64,000 bases of DNA from Gammaproteobacteria bacterium (lineage in GTDB: Bacteria; Pseudomonadota; Gammaproteobacteria; Steroidobacterales; Foliamicaceae), in assembly GCA_026707445.1 (NCBI GenBank), contig JAPOWV010000060.1, forward strand, positions 1 through 64,000, written 5' to 3'. The notes below the pieces were generated by a model. The model saw nothing but the letters and a program-made list of their open reading frames with translations. It did not search any database and had not been told where the DNA came from. A program made the position numbers and the translations under genes. Shown here in pieces: positions 9,913 to 17,983 of the stretch (positions within the stretch are counted from its first letter, which is position 1; every line of letters begins with the position of its first letter).

Positions 9913-10806
9913 CTAGGGCGCCACAATCTCAGCGTAGGCGTCGGGACGCCGATCACGGTAAAACTGCCAGGTGGACCGAACGGACTCGATCATGCGGAGG
10001 TCAAGGTCGACCACCAGCAGTTCGTCACCGTCGCCGGAAGCCTGGGCGATGATCCGGCCGGTGGGGTCCACGAAGTAACTGCTTCCGTAAAACCTGCCCA
10101 GGTTCCAGGGCGCCTCCGTTCCCACCCTGTTCACGCAGCCCATGAAATAGCCGTTGGCCACCGCGTGGGCGGGCTGTTCGAGCACCCAGAGATGGTCGGA
10201 AAGTCCCTCAACCGTGGCGGAAGGGTTATAGACGACCTCCGCGCCACCGAGACCCAGCGCCCGGGCGCCTTCCGGAAAGTGGCGGTCATAGCAGATGTAA
10301 ACGCCGATCTTCGCGTAAGTCGTTTCGAATACCGGATAGCCGAGGTTGCCTGGACGAAAAAAGTACTTCTCCCAGAAGCCGGCGGTCTGCGGGATGTGCG
10401 TCTTGCGGTACTTGCCGAGGTAGCGGCCGTCGGCGTCGATTACCGCCGCCGTGTTGTAGTAGAGTCCGGCGCGCTCTTTTTCGTACAGGGGCGCGACGAT
10501 CACCATGGAGTATTGGCGGGCGTACGCGGCCATGCGCTCCGTAGTGGGCCCCGGCACGGGTTCTGCGGCCGCGATCCACGCGGCATCCTGACTGGGGCAG
10601 AAGTACGGCGTATTGAATATCTCCTGAAGGCACAGGATCTGAACGCCTCGCCGGCCTGCTTCCTCGATGAGCGGAAGGTGTTTGGCCAGCATTCCCTCGG
10701 TGATTTCCCGGACATCTCCTTCCGCGCCGCCTTCAGGCAAAGCCATCTGAATGAGGCCCGATCTCACCGTTCCAGCAGAACCGCCGGCATCAGGCGCACC
10801 CATCAA
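9913..10806 (-). CDS. Beta-ureidopropionase (N-carbamoyl-beta-alanine amidohydrolase)
   Basis: A 297-residue nitrilase-superfamily hydrolase with the catalytic triad in place: Glu62 (LQEIFNTPYF), Lys135 (YRKTHIP) and Cys172 (YICYDRHFPEG). The family cleaves N-carbamoyl-beta-alanine to beta-alanine, CO2 and ammonia, the third step of reductive pyrimidine degradation. The YFCPSQ stretch is typical of the beta-ureidopropionase/carbamoylputrescine amidase branch. It overlaps the end of the dihydropyrimidinase gene by 17 bases. The start could be either of two adjacent ATG codons. Confidence 0.92.
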   Translation of the reverse strand: MMGAPDAGGSAGTVRSGLIQMALPEGGAEGDVREITEGMLAKHLPLIEEAGRRGVQILCLQEIFNTPYFCPSQDAAWIAAAEPVPGPTTERMAAYARQYSMVIVAPLYEKERAGLYYNTAAVIDADGRYLGKYRKTHIPQTAGFWEKYFFRPGNLGYPVFETTYAKIGVYICYDRHFPEGARALGLGGAEVVYNPSATVEGLSDHLWVLEQPAHAVANGYFMGCVNRVGTEAPWNLGRFYGSSYFVDPTGRIIAQASGDGDELLVVDLDLRMIESVRSTWQFYRDRRPDAYAEIVAP

Positions 10807-12184
10807 ATGACCCCCGCTTCAAGAAATTTCCCCGACCCGAGTCGCCGCGCCAGACGCCGTCAGCCACCACCACCCGGCCACGGCTGATGACTGTTTCACT
10901 CACCCCCTGCACCTCCATGCCTTCGTAGGCGTTGTAGTCCACGTTCATGTGATGGGTGTGCGGATCAGCAACGCTGATGGTCTCCTTGCGCTTCGGATCG
11001 AAGATCACCAGATCGGCGTCGCTGCCTACTGCGATCGTGCCCTTTTTCGGAAACAGGCCAAAGAGCTTGGCTGCGGCGGTGGAAGTCAACTCGACGAACT
11101 TGTTCGGAGAAATGCGCCCCGCCGCCACGCCGCCGTTGTACACCAGGCTCATCCGATTCTCGACGCCGGGCGCGCCGTTGGGAATCTTGCTGAAGTCGTC
11201 GATTCCCAGAACCTTTTGGTCCTTGAAACAAAACGGGCAATGATCGGTGGCGATGCTGTGCAGATCGCCGAATGCCAGCCCGCGCCACAGATGATCCTGG
11301 TTCCAGCGCTCGCGCAACGGCGGCGTCATCACGTACTTGGCGCCCTCAAAACCGTCCTGCTCGTAGCGGCCGATATCAAGGAACAGGTACTGCGGGCAGG
11401 TTTCCGCGTAAACAGGCGCGCCGCGGTCGCGCGCCAGCGTGATCTGCTCCAGCGCGTCCGCGCAACTCAAGTGGACGATATACACGGGCGCGTCGGCCAC
11501 TTCCGCGATGGCGATCGCCCGATGCACGCCTTCTGCTTCCATGCGTGTGGGACGTGTGAGGGCATGGTACCGGGGTGATGTCTTTCCTTCGGCCAGAGAG
11601 CGCTTCACGATTTCGTCGATGACAATGCCGTTCTCCGCGTGCATGCACACAAGAGTTCCATCGTCGGCCGCCTTGCGCATGGCGCGGAACAGCGTGCCAT
11701 CATCTACATACAACACGCCGGGATAGGCCATGAACATCTTGTAGGAAGTTACACCTTCGTCGCACAGCCGGCGCATTTCCCAAAGACGATCATCTTCCAT
11801 ATCGGTAACGATCATGTGGAAGCCGTAATCGATGCAGGCCTTGCCCTCGGCTTTCGCGTGCCAGGTCTCCAGGGCCTCAAGCGTCGAATGTCCCTTCTGC
11901 TGCATGGCGAAATCGATGATCGTGGTCGTGCCGCCGAATGCTGCCGCCCGCGTGCCCGTTTCAAAGTCATCGGCGCTCGTTGTGCCGCCGAACGGCATGT
12001 CCATATGGGTGTGGGGATCGACCCCGCCGGGAATGACCAGCTTGTCCTTTGCGTCGATGATTTCATCGGCCTGCATATCCAGCTCAAGGCCGATTTGGGT
12101 GATGGTTTCATCCTCGATGAAGACATCGGCCCGATAGTCATCGACCGCAGTGACGATACGGCCGTTACGAATGAGTAGCGACAT
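10790..12184 (-). CDS. Dihydropyrimidinase (D-hydantoinase)
   Basis: A 464-residue zinc amidohydrolase that opens dihydrouracil or dihydrothymine to the N-carbamoyl beta-amino acid. The binuclear metal site is complete: His58 and His60 (DPHTHMD), the carboxylated Lys149 (SYKMFMAYPG), His182 (CMHAENG), His238 (YIVHLS) and Asp314 (ATDHCPF). The start at 12184 begins the protein with MSLLIRNGR, the usual N-terminus; the frame is open 45 codons further but overlaps the permease. It overlaps the permease end by 20 bases and the beta-ureidopropionase start, so translation of the three is probably coupled. Confidence 0.95.
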   Translation of the reverse strand: MSLLIRNGRIVTAVDDYRADVFIEDETITQIGLELDMQADEIIDAKDKLVIPGGVDPHTHMDMPFGGTTSADDFETGTRAAAFGGTTTIIDFAMQQKGHSTLEALETWHAKAEGKACIDYGFHMIVTDMEDDRLWEMRRLCDEGVTSYKMFMAYPGVLYVDDGTLFRAMRKAADDGTLVCMHAENGIVIDEIVKRSLAEGKTSPRYHALTRPTRMEAEGVHRAIAIAEVADAPVYIVHLSCADALEQITLARDRGAPVYAETCPQYLFLDIGRYEQDGFEGAKYVMTPPLRERWNQDHLWRGLAFGDLHSIATDHCPFCFKDQKVLGIDDFSKIPNGAPGVENRMSLVYNGGVAAGRISPNKFVELTSTAAAKLFGLFPKKGTIAVGSDADLVIFDPKRKETISVADPHTHHMNVDYNAYEGMEVQGVSETVISRGRVVVADGVWRGDSGRGNFLKRGSFDGCA

Positions 12185-13817
12185 TTGCTCTGTTTCCCGG
12201 CGCGCAAAGTCCGTAAACGACGAAGGCAACCAGGCAGCCGGAGAACCATGATCCTGTGTACAGCCACTCCAGCATGGGCACGAAGTAGCCAACGAGAGCC
12301 GCTGCCACGCCCAGCCCAAGGGCCAGCGTTGCGGCGGGATTGACGCCGCGCCGATAAGCGTAGGCGCCCACGGGGTTGAAAAGATCCCGCACCGAAATAA
12401 CTCCGCGGCGGACCCAGAAGTAGTCGGCGAGCATCACGCCGAGCACCGGACCCAGCAGGCCGCTAACAAACACCAGCAGATCGCTGATGCGGTCAAACAG
12501 CCACCAGGGTGCAATCAGGACACCGATGATCCCGGTGATGAGGCCGCCGAGGCGAAAGTCGATCCGTCTTGGCAGGAGGTTGGCGAAAACGTTGGCCGGA
12601 GCGATCACATTGGCCGCGACGTTCGTCGTGACCGTTGCAACTAGGAGAGCGAGTTGCGCCGCCACCACGAGAACCGGATTGTCGAACTGCGCCAACAGGG
12701 TCACGGGGTCCCACGGCGCGTCCTCGGCAATGAGTATCCGGTCAAAACCGATCAGCGCTGCCGAGGTAACGAATATGCTGATGAAGCTGTAGAGAAGCAT
12801 GGCTCCGGGAAGGCCAAGAAGCTGGCCGGCTACCTGCGCCGCCTGCGAGCGGCTGTAGCGGGTAATGTCGGCGATGCTGATGGACATGGTGGCCCAGAAA
12901 CCGACCATTGCCGTGGTCCAGAACAGCCAGACGGCGAAACGCGGCGGTGATGGGCCCCTGGCGCCGACATCGATTGCTGATGAAATTTCACCATCGCGCC
13001 GGAACTGGACGGCGAGTGAAGCGTTCGGCAGTTCAGCCGCAGCGAGGCGCTCTCCGTACGCGGCCAAGGGCCGCCATGGCGCATCGGCCAGGGCCTCCGG
13101 CGCGCCAATGCGAAACTGCTGCGCCTTGATAATACCCCTGGCGTCGCGCAACGGCGCGAGCACTACGCCGCCATCGGCTTCGTAGGCGGCGGTGGGCCGG
13201 TCGAGCTGGTCGCCCTGCCGCAACACGGGGGAAAAGCCCCCGCCAGCCGCTGTGCCCCACGCCATCATGCACAGACCCACCGCCAGCAATAGCGGCGCCG
13301 CCCATATTTCCACCCGCCGAATGGAATCGACCCCGCGCCAGATGATGATCAGATTCAGGGAAAGCGACAACGCGAATCCGGCGAACTTCCCCGGCGTCAG
13401 ACCAGCCTCCACCGGAACCCCGCCCAACGCACAGGCGATGGCGTGAATGGCGAGACCGCCGATCCAGGTCTGCACGCCAAACCAGCCGCAGGCGACCAGC
13501 GCCCGGACCATGGCCGGTCCATGCACGCCGGCAACGCCGAAGGCGGCGCGTCCCAGTACGGCGAACGGCAGCCGGTAGCGCGCGCCGGCATGGCCGTTCA
13601 GAATCATCGGCACGGTGACGATCAGGTTGCCGACGAAGATAATGACAAGCGCCTCGGTCCAATCCAGGCCGCTGCGAATCATGTAGCTCGCCAGTAGCCA
13701 GGTCGGAATGCACACTGCCATCCCCACCCAAATGGCGGCGTAGCTCCAGAGATCCCAGGTACACCGGGACTCCGGCGCCGGCGCGAGATCGGCCGAGTAG
13801 AGAGGGGATTCCTCCAT
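12165..13817 (-). CDS. NCS1 family nucleobase:cation symporter
   Basis: A 550-residue inner-membrane permease of the NCS1 group (uracil, allantoin, hydantoin and thiamine carriers). Family stretches include WVGMAVCIPTW in helix 1, the helix 3-4 GWFGVQTWIGG (111-121) and the TTAMVGFWATMS segment (301-312). About 95 mostly hydrophilic residues (roughly 200-292) are inserted between the GWG-type helix and the following helix, making it longer than the usual 450-500 residues. Its place directly before dihydropyrimidinase points to uracil or thymine uptake, but dihydropyrimidines or hydantoins are possible. It lies 38 bases after the TonB-dependent receptor gene. Confidence 0.9.
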   Translation of the reverse strand: MEESPLYSADLAPAPESRCTWDLWSYAAIWVGMAVCIPTWLLASYMIRSGLDWTEALVIIFVGNLIVTVPMILNGHAGARYRLPFAVLGRAAFGVAGVHGPAMVRALVACGWFGVQTWIGGLAIHAIACALGGVPVEAGLTPGKFAGFALSLSLNLIIIWRGVDSIRRVEIWAAPLLLAVGLCMMAWGTAAGGGFSPVLRQGDQLDRPTAAYEADGGVVLAPLRDARGIIKAQQFRIGAPEALADAPWRPLAAYGERLAAAELPNASLAVQFRRDGEISSAIDVGARGPSPPRFAVWLFWTTAMVGFWATMSISIADITRYSRSQAAQVAGQLLGLPGAMLLYSFISIFVTSAALIGFDRILIAEDAPWDPVTLLAQFDNPVLVVAAQLALLVATVTTNVAANVIAPANVFANLLPRRIDFRLGGLITGIIGVLIAPWWLFDRISDLLVFVSGLLGPVLGVMLADYFWVRRGVISVRDLFNPVGAYAYRRGVNPAATLALGLGVAAALVGYFVPMLEWLYTGSWFSGCLVAFVVYGLCAPGNRANVATHS

Positions 13818-13855
13818 GACGCCGTCCCGCCGGATTTTATTGGAGAACAGTCGAA

Positions 13856-16153
13856 CTAGAAGTTAATGCGGGCTTCCAGGCCGATCTCACGGCGGTCGGT
13901 GTTCCATAGCGCGAAGCCGAGAAACCCAGGGTAGTAGTTTCGCACCCGTGTGTAGGTCCTGTCCGCCAGATTGATGCCGTACAGCCCCAGACGCCAGCGT
14001 TCCCCGCTACTTACATACTCAATGCGCGCATTAACCAAGCCGTAACCATCTTCCAACTCGAAAGGAGAGTTGGCGATCTGGCCATAAAACTCGTCGCGGT
14101 AAGAATAATCGGCGCGAAGCAGAACCTCGGCGCCGTTATCCAACGGCCATTGCAGGCGCGGCGATATGCTGAAGGTGTACTTGCTGACATAAGGCAAACG
14201 CGAGCCCGCCATGAAGTTGGCTTCAAGCGAGGGGTCAAGGTCTACCTCTGTAATTTGCGCGTCGGTGTAGCCGAAAGTGGCGTCAATGCGCACGGTTCGG
14301 GAAAGGGCGGCGGTCAGTTCCAGTTCGAAGCCGTCTATTTCCGCTTCCGCCGCGTTCAGAACCCGTGTGTCGAATGCGTCGCCGACGCGGTTTACCTGCA
14401 CCTGGTAATCCTCATAATCGCTGGTGTAGGCGGAAACATTCAGGCGCAGACGATCCTGCAGCGCCTGAATCTTGATGCCCGCTTCCACCATGTTCACGTA
14501 CTCGGGGTCGTACACACCGACACTGGACGGGCGGCTTGGGCGCGCGGCGAAACCGCCGCTGCGGAAACCGCGTGAGTAGGTAGCATAGAGCATGACGCTG
14601 TCCGACACCTGAAACTTGCCGTTCAGCGTGCCCGATACAGCGTCCCAAGAGTCGCCAAGCGAAGTCGGCGTCACAAGATAGACGGGTTGTCCACTCTCAT
14701 CAAGCGCCTGGGCGCCCGTGGCGTCCAGGCGCCGGTACACCACGTCGTAATCCTTGTCCTCTTCGGTGTAGCGAAGACCCCCCGTGAGGCTGAACCGTTC
14801 CGAGAGATCCGCCGTCGCCTGCCCGAACAGGGCGTAGCTGCTCGTTTCCACCGCCGACCGGCGCTGGTCCAGATTGCCGAACTGAAGATCGTCCTGCAGG
14901 TTGTAGCCGTCCTCCGTGAAGTAGTACAGGCCAGCGATCCAGTTCAAGGTTGCCGCGTCGTTGGCGCCGAGCAACTGAACCTCTTGGGAAAACTGATCCG
15001 ACTCTCCGCTTTCCAGATAGTGGACGACTACCTGCGGCGCGCCATCAAACTCCAGGTTTCCGACGTACGCCATATCGCGGTAGGCGGTAATGGATTTGAA
15101 TGTCATTAAATCGGACAGATTCCACTGCCAGGTTGCGGACACGCCAAACAGGTCCTGCTCGGTATCGAGGTCGTCCAGTGAATAGCTGTCGAAGGGGTCG
15201 GTCGCGGTGCCCGCCGGACACGGCGCGTACTCGCCCGCCCCGCTGCTGCTAAAGCAGGGGGCGGCGCCAAAGAAAGCGACCATCCAGTCGGCGAACTCGT
15301 AAAAGCTGTGCGGCACGGCTGCCTGGCGGGCCCGACTGGCGTCAGCCACCAGCGAAAGTTCGGAAACGGCGCCGCTCCAAAGGAGTTGAACCCTACCGCT
15401 TACGCTGCTTTCATCACCGGTTTCCTCGCCGGTGAACACCTGCTCACCCACGCCATCGCGGTTACGGCTCAGCACGCTGCCGCGCACGGCCAGGTTTTCG
15501 CTGACGCCAAACTCTCCGGATGCCTGTACATTCAGGCGTCCTTCCTGTCCAACGGTGGCGCCAAGGTGACCGCCGGGCTCGCCCGACGGCCGGGCGCTGA
15601 CCACATTGACCGCGCCGCCAATCGTGTTCTTGCCGAACAGCGTGCCTTGGGGGCCCCGCAGAACCTCAATCCGCTCAAGGTCCAGCAGATCCAGAGCCGC
15701 GCCCTGATTGCGGCCCACATAAACACCATCGATATACAGGCCGACGCCGGGATCGGTGGTCACCATGTGATCGGATTGGCCGATTCCCCGCAGGAAGATC
15801 GCGCCTGCCTCGGCGCTGCCCATGCCGTAGGAGGTGAACGACATGCCCGGCGTAAACTTGCCGATGTCGCGCAGATCAATCATGTTGGCTTCCTCAAGAT
15901 CGATGCGCGAAAACGCCGTAATGGAAATTGGCGTTTCCTGCAACGATTCCTGGCGCTTCCGGGCCGTAACGATGACCTCCTCGATGACTCCCGCCACCTG
16001 ACGTGCCTGGTCCTGCGCCGCCAGCGGGGCGTACGGAAAAGAAATCAAAGCGGCCGTGCAAAAAACCGCAAAACTGCCCCCAACCGTGAAAAATGCTTTA
16101 TCCCTAACGCACGAAAGCCAACCGATCATTCGGCATTTTCTCTTGAACTCCAT
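13856..16153 (-). CDS. TonB-dependent outer-membrane receptor at the head of the pyrimidine block
   Basis: A 765-residue outer-membrane protein with a hydrophobic export signal ending near PLAAQ, a TonB-box-like EEVIVTARKR, a plug domain (including the conserved LRGPQGTLFGKNTIGG segment) and a long beta-barrel that ends in Phe (EIGLEARINF). Such receptors use proton-motive force through TonB to import scarce or bulky solutes. The ATG at 16153 follows a GCGGAG site; the frame's earlier candidate is a GTG 11 codons upstream. Position immediately after paired operators and before the nucleobase permease suggests that it takes up a pyrimidine compound. The family is also used for siderophores and many other ligands, so this is inference. 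Confidence 0.9.
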   Translation of the reverse strand: MEFKRKCRMIGWLSCVRDKAFFTVGGSFAVFCTAALISFPYAPLAAQDQARQVAGVIEEVIVTARKRQESLQETPISITAFSRIDLEEANMIDLRDIGKFTPGMSFTSYGMGSAEAGAIFLRGIGQSDHMVTTDPGVGLYIDGVYVGRNQGAALDLLDLERIEVLRGPQGTLFGKNTIGGAVNVVSARPSGEPGGHLGATVGQEGRLNVQASGEFGVSENLAVRGSVLSRNRDGVGEQVFTGEETGDESSVSGRVQLLWSGAVSELSLVADASRARQAAVPHSFYEFADWMVAFFGAAPCFSSSGAGEYAPCPAGTATDPFDSYSLDDLDTEQDLFGVSATWQWNLSDLMTFKSITAYRDMAYVGNLEFDGAPQVVVHYLESGESDQFSQEVQLLGANDAATLNWIAGLYYFTEDGYNLQDDLQFGNLDQRRSAVETSSYALFGQATADLSERFSLTGGLRYTEEDKDYDVVYRRLDATGAQALDESGQPVYLVTPTSLGDSWDAVSGTLNGKFQVSDSVMLYATYSRGFRSGGFAARPSRPSSVGVYDPEYVNMVEAGIKIQALQDRLRLNVSAYTSDYEDYQVQVNRVGDAFDTRVLNAAEAEIDGFELELTAALSRTVRIDATFGYTDAQITEVDLDPSLEANFMAGSRLPYVSKYTFSISPRLQWPLDNGAEVLLRADYSYRDEFYGQIANSPFELEDGYGLVNARIEYVSSGERWRLGLYGINLADRTYTRVRNYYPGFLGFALWNTDRREIGLEARINF

Positions 16154-16182
16154 AGCAGGCTCCGCAATCCGCGATGCTGCCG

Positions 16183-16211
16183 ACACTACCGGATTCTGAC
16201 ATTAGTGTCAA
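16183..16211 (-). promoter_or_regulatory. Putative promoter of the receptor/pyrimidine operon
   Basis: On the minus strand: a perfect TTGACA (16211-16206), a 17-base spacer and TAGTGT (16188-16183), a weak -10. The -35 lies inside the second palindrome, so a bound regulator would block it. A TATATA at 16219-16214 is an alternative -10 but has no properly spaced -35. Confidence 0.4.
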
Positions 16212-16247
16212 ACTATATATGCGTTTTATGTTTGACACATGTGTCAA
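16197..16247. promoter_or_regulatory. Paired palindromic operators, RutR-box-like
   Basis: Two inverted repeats with related arms lie between the regulator gene and the receptor gene. The one at 16232-16247 is the perfect 16-bp palindrome TTGACACATGTGTCAA. The one at 16197-16210, TGACATTAGTGTCA, is palindromic except for two symmetric positions. The outer TTGAC/GTCAA arms of the first are the same as in the RutR box described for Escherichia coli (TTGACCA, two bases, TGGTCAA). With a RutR-like protein encoded next to it, this is the likely binding site; binding itself is inferred. Confidence 0.65.
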
Positions 16248-16342
16248 TAGCGGATAGATTCCTGCAACCGGGCCGAAACCCGGGACCGCAAGCGCGGAGC
16301 CGAAACTAAATGAGCGAAAATGAAAGCGGGGGCGGGACGAAC

Positions 16343-16960
16343 CTAGGGCTTGAATCCGGCGCCCTTGAATACGATGTGCAGGATGGTGTCCACGCCGTCT
16401 TTGAAGTGGGCTTTGGTCAAACGGGGGGCCTCGAGAATACTGCGTATCTGCTGTTCAAAATCGGCATAGTACTGCGTGGCGCCCCACACCAGAAAAAGAA
16501 AGTGGCGCGGGTCCATACGGTCCATCTTTCCTTCATCCATCCATTTGCGAAGCACGGCGCACTTCTCCGCCGTAAGCGCCCGAATCCCCTCGTTTTCTTC
16601 CGGGGTCAACATATCCGACCCGCGTATGACCTCTTTTGCGAATACCTTGGACGCCACCGGGTGTCTGCGGGAATATTCCATCTTGGCCTGAATGTAGTCA
16701 CGGATCGCCACGTCCGGCTCCCGGCCGGGCGCGATATGTGCAAAGGCTTTCTCCCAATCCGCCCGCAACTGGGTGATGATGCGCCGGTAGATTTGCCGCT
16801 TGGAGGAGAAGTAGTAATACAGATTTGGTCGCGGCAGCCGCGCCGCCCTGGCGATGTCTTCCATGCGGGTGCCGTGCAGCCCGCGCGACGCGAGAAGCTT
16901 TTCCGCCGCCCGCAGAATCTGCGCTTCCTTCTTGTCGCGAGGATTCAATGCCGGGGCCAT
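16343..16960 (-). CDS. TetR-family regulator, RutR-like
   Basis: A 205-residue regulator with an N-terminal TetR helix-turn-helix (TRMEDIARAARLPRPN, then LYYYFSSK) and a C-terminal ligand domain close to RutR: the pattern DPRHFLFLVWGATQYYADF lines up with the matching RutR segment I recall. RutR binds uracil and controls pyrimidine use. The start at 16960 removes 32 upstream residues unlike the family. The gene reads toward the receptor gene, with twin palindromes in the 189-base gap, so it probably represses the catabolic operon until uracil or thymine is present. An extended -10 promoter lies upstream. Confidence 0.88.
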   Translation of the reverse strand: MAPALNPRDKKEAQILRAAEKLLASRGLHGTRMEDIARAARLPRPNLYYYFSSKRQIYRRIITQLRADWEKAFAHIAPGREPDVAIRDYIQAKMEYSRRHPVASKVFAKEVIRGSDMLTPEENEGIRALTAEKCAVLRKWMDEGKMDRMDPRHFLFLVWGATQYYADFEQQIRSILEAPRLTKAHFKDGVDTILHIVFKGAGFKP

Positions 16961-17051
16961 GAAGCGGGCTTTCCTGACGGCATAACCGCTTCGCCAACGC
17001 ACGACCGGTCTACACCTGCCTGCATGGCGCTTCGCCGCCAAGTCTGGCCGG

Positions 17052-17060
17052 ATCATAGCA
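17052..17060 (-). promoter_or_regulatory. Extended -10 element for the TetR-family gene
   Basis: On the minus strand the sequence TGCTATGAT (17060-17052) is an extended -10 element (TG, one base, TATGAT) about 90 bases upstream of the regulator start. No good -35 is present, which is normal for extended -10 promoters. It lies in the gap shared with the divergent glycosylase gene. Confidence 0.4.
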
Positions 17061-17112
17061 CACGTCTCATTTCGCCCGCTCCAGAGAGGGAGCCTATGCG
17101 GAGAGCCTCCTG

Positions 17113-17970
17113 ATGCCCCTGCGCCTCGCGACGGTAATGGAGGAATGGCTCGCCGACTGGCGCTCTGATCTGACCCCGGTGTGGCGAGAAGTGTTTGCCG
17201 AACTCGAACTTCCGCTCAGCGCCATCGATCCCGCGCTGACGATAGAGACATCGGAACCCGTCTATCCTTCACGCCGCCGCGAAACCCTGCCCGGAGCGCC
17301 GGAAGGCGCGCATTTATTTCGCGCCTTCGACGAGCTGAAACCGCAGGATGTACGCTGTGTGCTGTTGGGCCAGGATCCCTACCCGGATCTCCGATTCGCC
17401 ACCGGCCGCGCCTTTGAGGCCGGCGCGTTTTCCTGCTGGAGCGGACTCGACAGCATGCCTTCGCACAGCATGCGCAGCCTGATCCAGTGCGTTTATGCAG
17501 CGCGTCTTGACGACTCCAGCTACGCCGTGGATACCGCTCAGTGGCCGCGCACCCTGGCGGCTATATCCGATCCCGCCAACGGATTCGCAAGTCCGCAACA
17601 GCTAGCCCAGGAATGGGTGGATCAGGGCGTGCTGCTGCTGAACGCCAGCTTGACAATCAGCCGCTTCTCGGTAAACGGTCATCAACATCAGGTGCACGGA
17701 CACATTCCGCTATGGCGGCCGTTCGTGGCGCGCATCATTCGTCATTTGGCCGGCAGTGGCCGGCCGGTCATCTTCGGGCTGTTCGGGGAAGCGGCATGGG
17801 CAGCTGCGGCCGAGGGCGGTTTGACGGTGAGCTCCAATGGCGGCAGCCAATTGCCGGTTGTCGCCACCCTACATCCGGCGGCAGGCGATGACTTTCTTGG
17901 CCGTCCCAACCCGTTTGTTGAATGCAATCGTCAACTTGCGGCTCTGGGTGAACCGCCGATTCACTGGTAG
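17113..17970 (+). CDS. Uracil-DNA glycosylase-like protein (family 1 type)
   Basis: A 285-residue protein with the family 1 uracil-DNA glycosylase motifs. The water-activating loop is LLGQDPYP (85-91; Asp88), with Pro91 where UNG proteins have His. The uracil-recognition Asn177 lies in LLLNASLTI, and the DNA-intercalation/His loop is ATLHPAAGDDFLG (His254), where UNG usually has HPS. It is longer than Escherichia coli Ung (about 229) at both ends. It would cut uracil from DNA. It is divergent from the RutR-like regulator and 13 bases upstream of the GMC oxidoreductase. The start is uncertain; ATG 17137 is the alternative. Confidence 0.8.
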   Translation: MPLRLATVMEEWLADWRSDLTPVWREVFAELELPLSAIDPALTIETSEPVYPSRRRETLPGAPEGAHLFRAFDELKPQDVRCVLLGQDPYPDLRFATGRAFEAGAFSCWSGLDSMPSHSMRSLIQCVYAARLDDSSYAVDTAQWPRTLAAISDPANGFASPQQLAQEWVDQGVLLLNASLTISRFSVNGHQHQVHGHIPLWRPFVARIIRHLAGSGRPVIFGLFGEAAWAAAAEGGLTVSSNGGSQLPVVATLHPAAGDDFLGRPNPFVECNRQLAALGEPPIHW

Positions 17971-17983
17971 CCGGAGAATCCTT

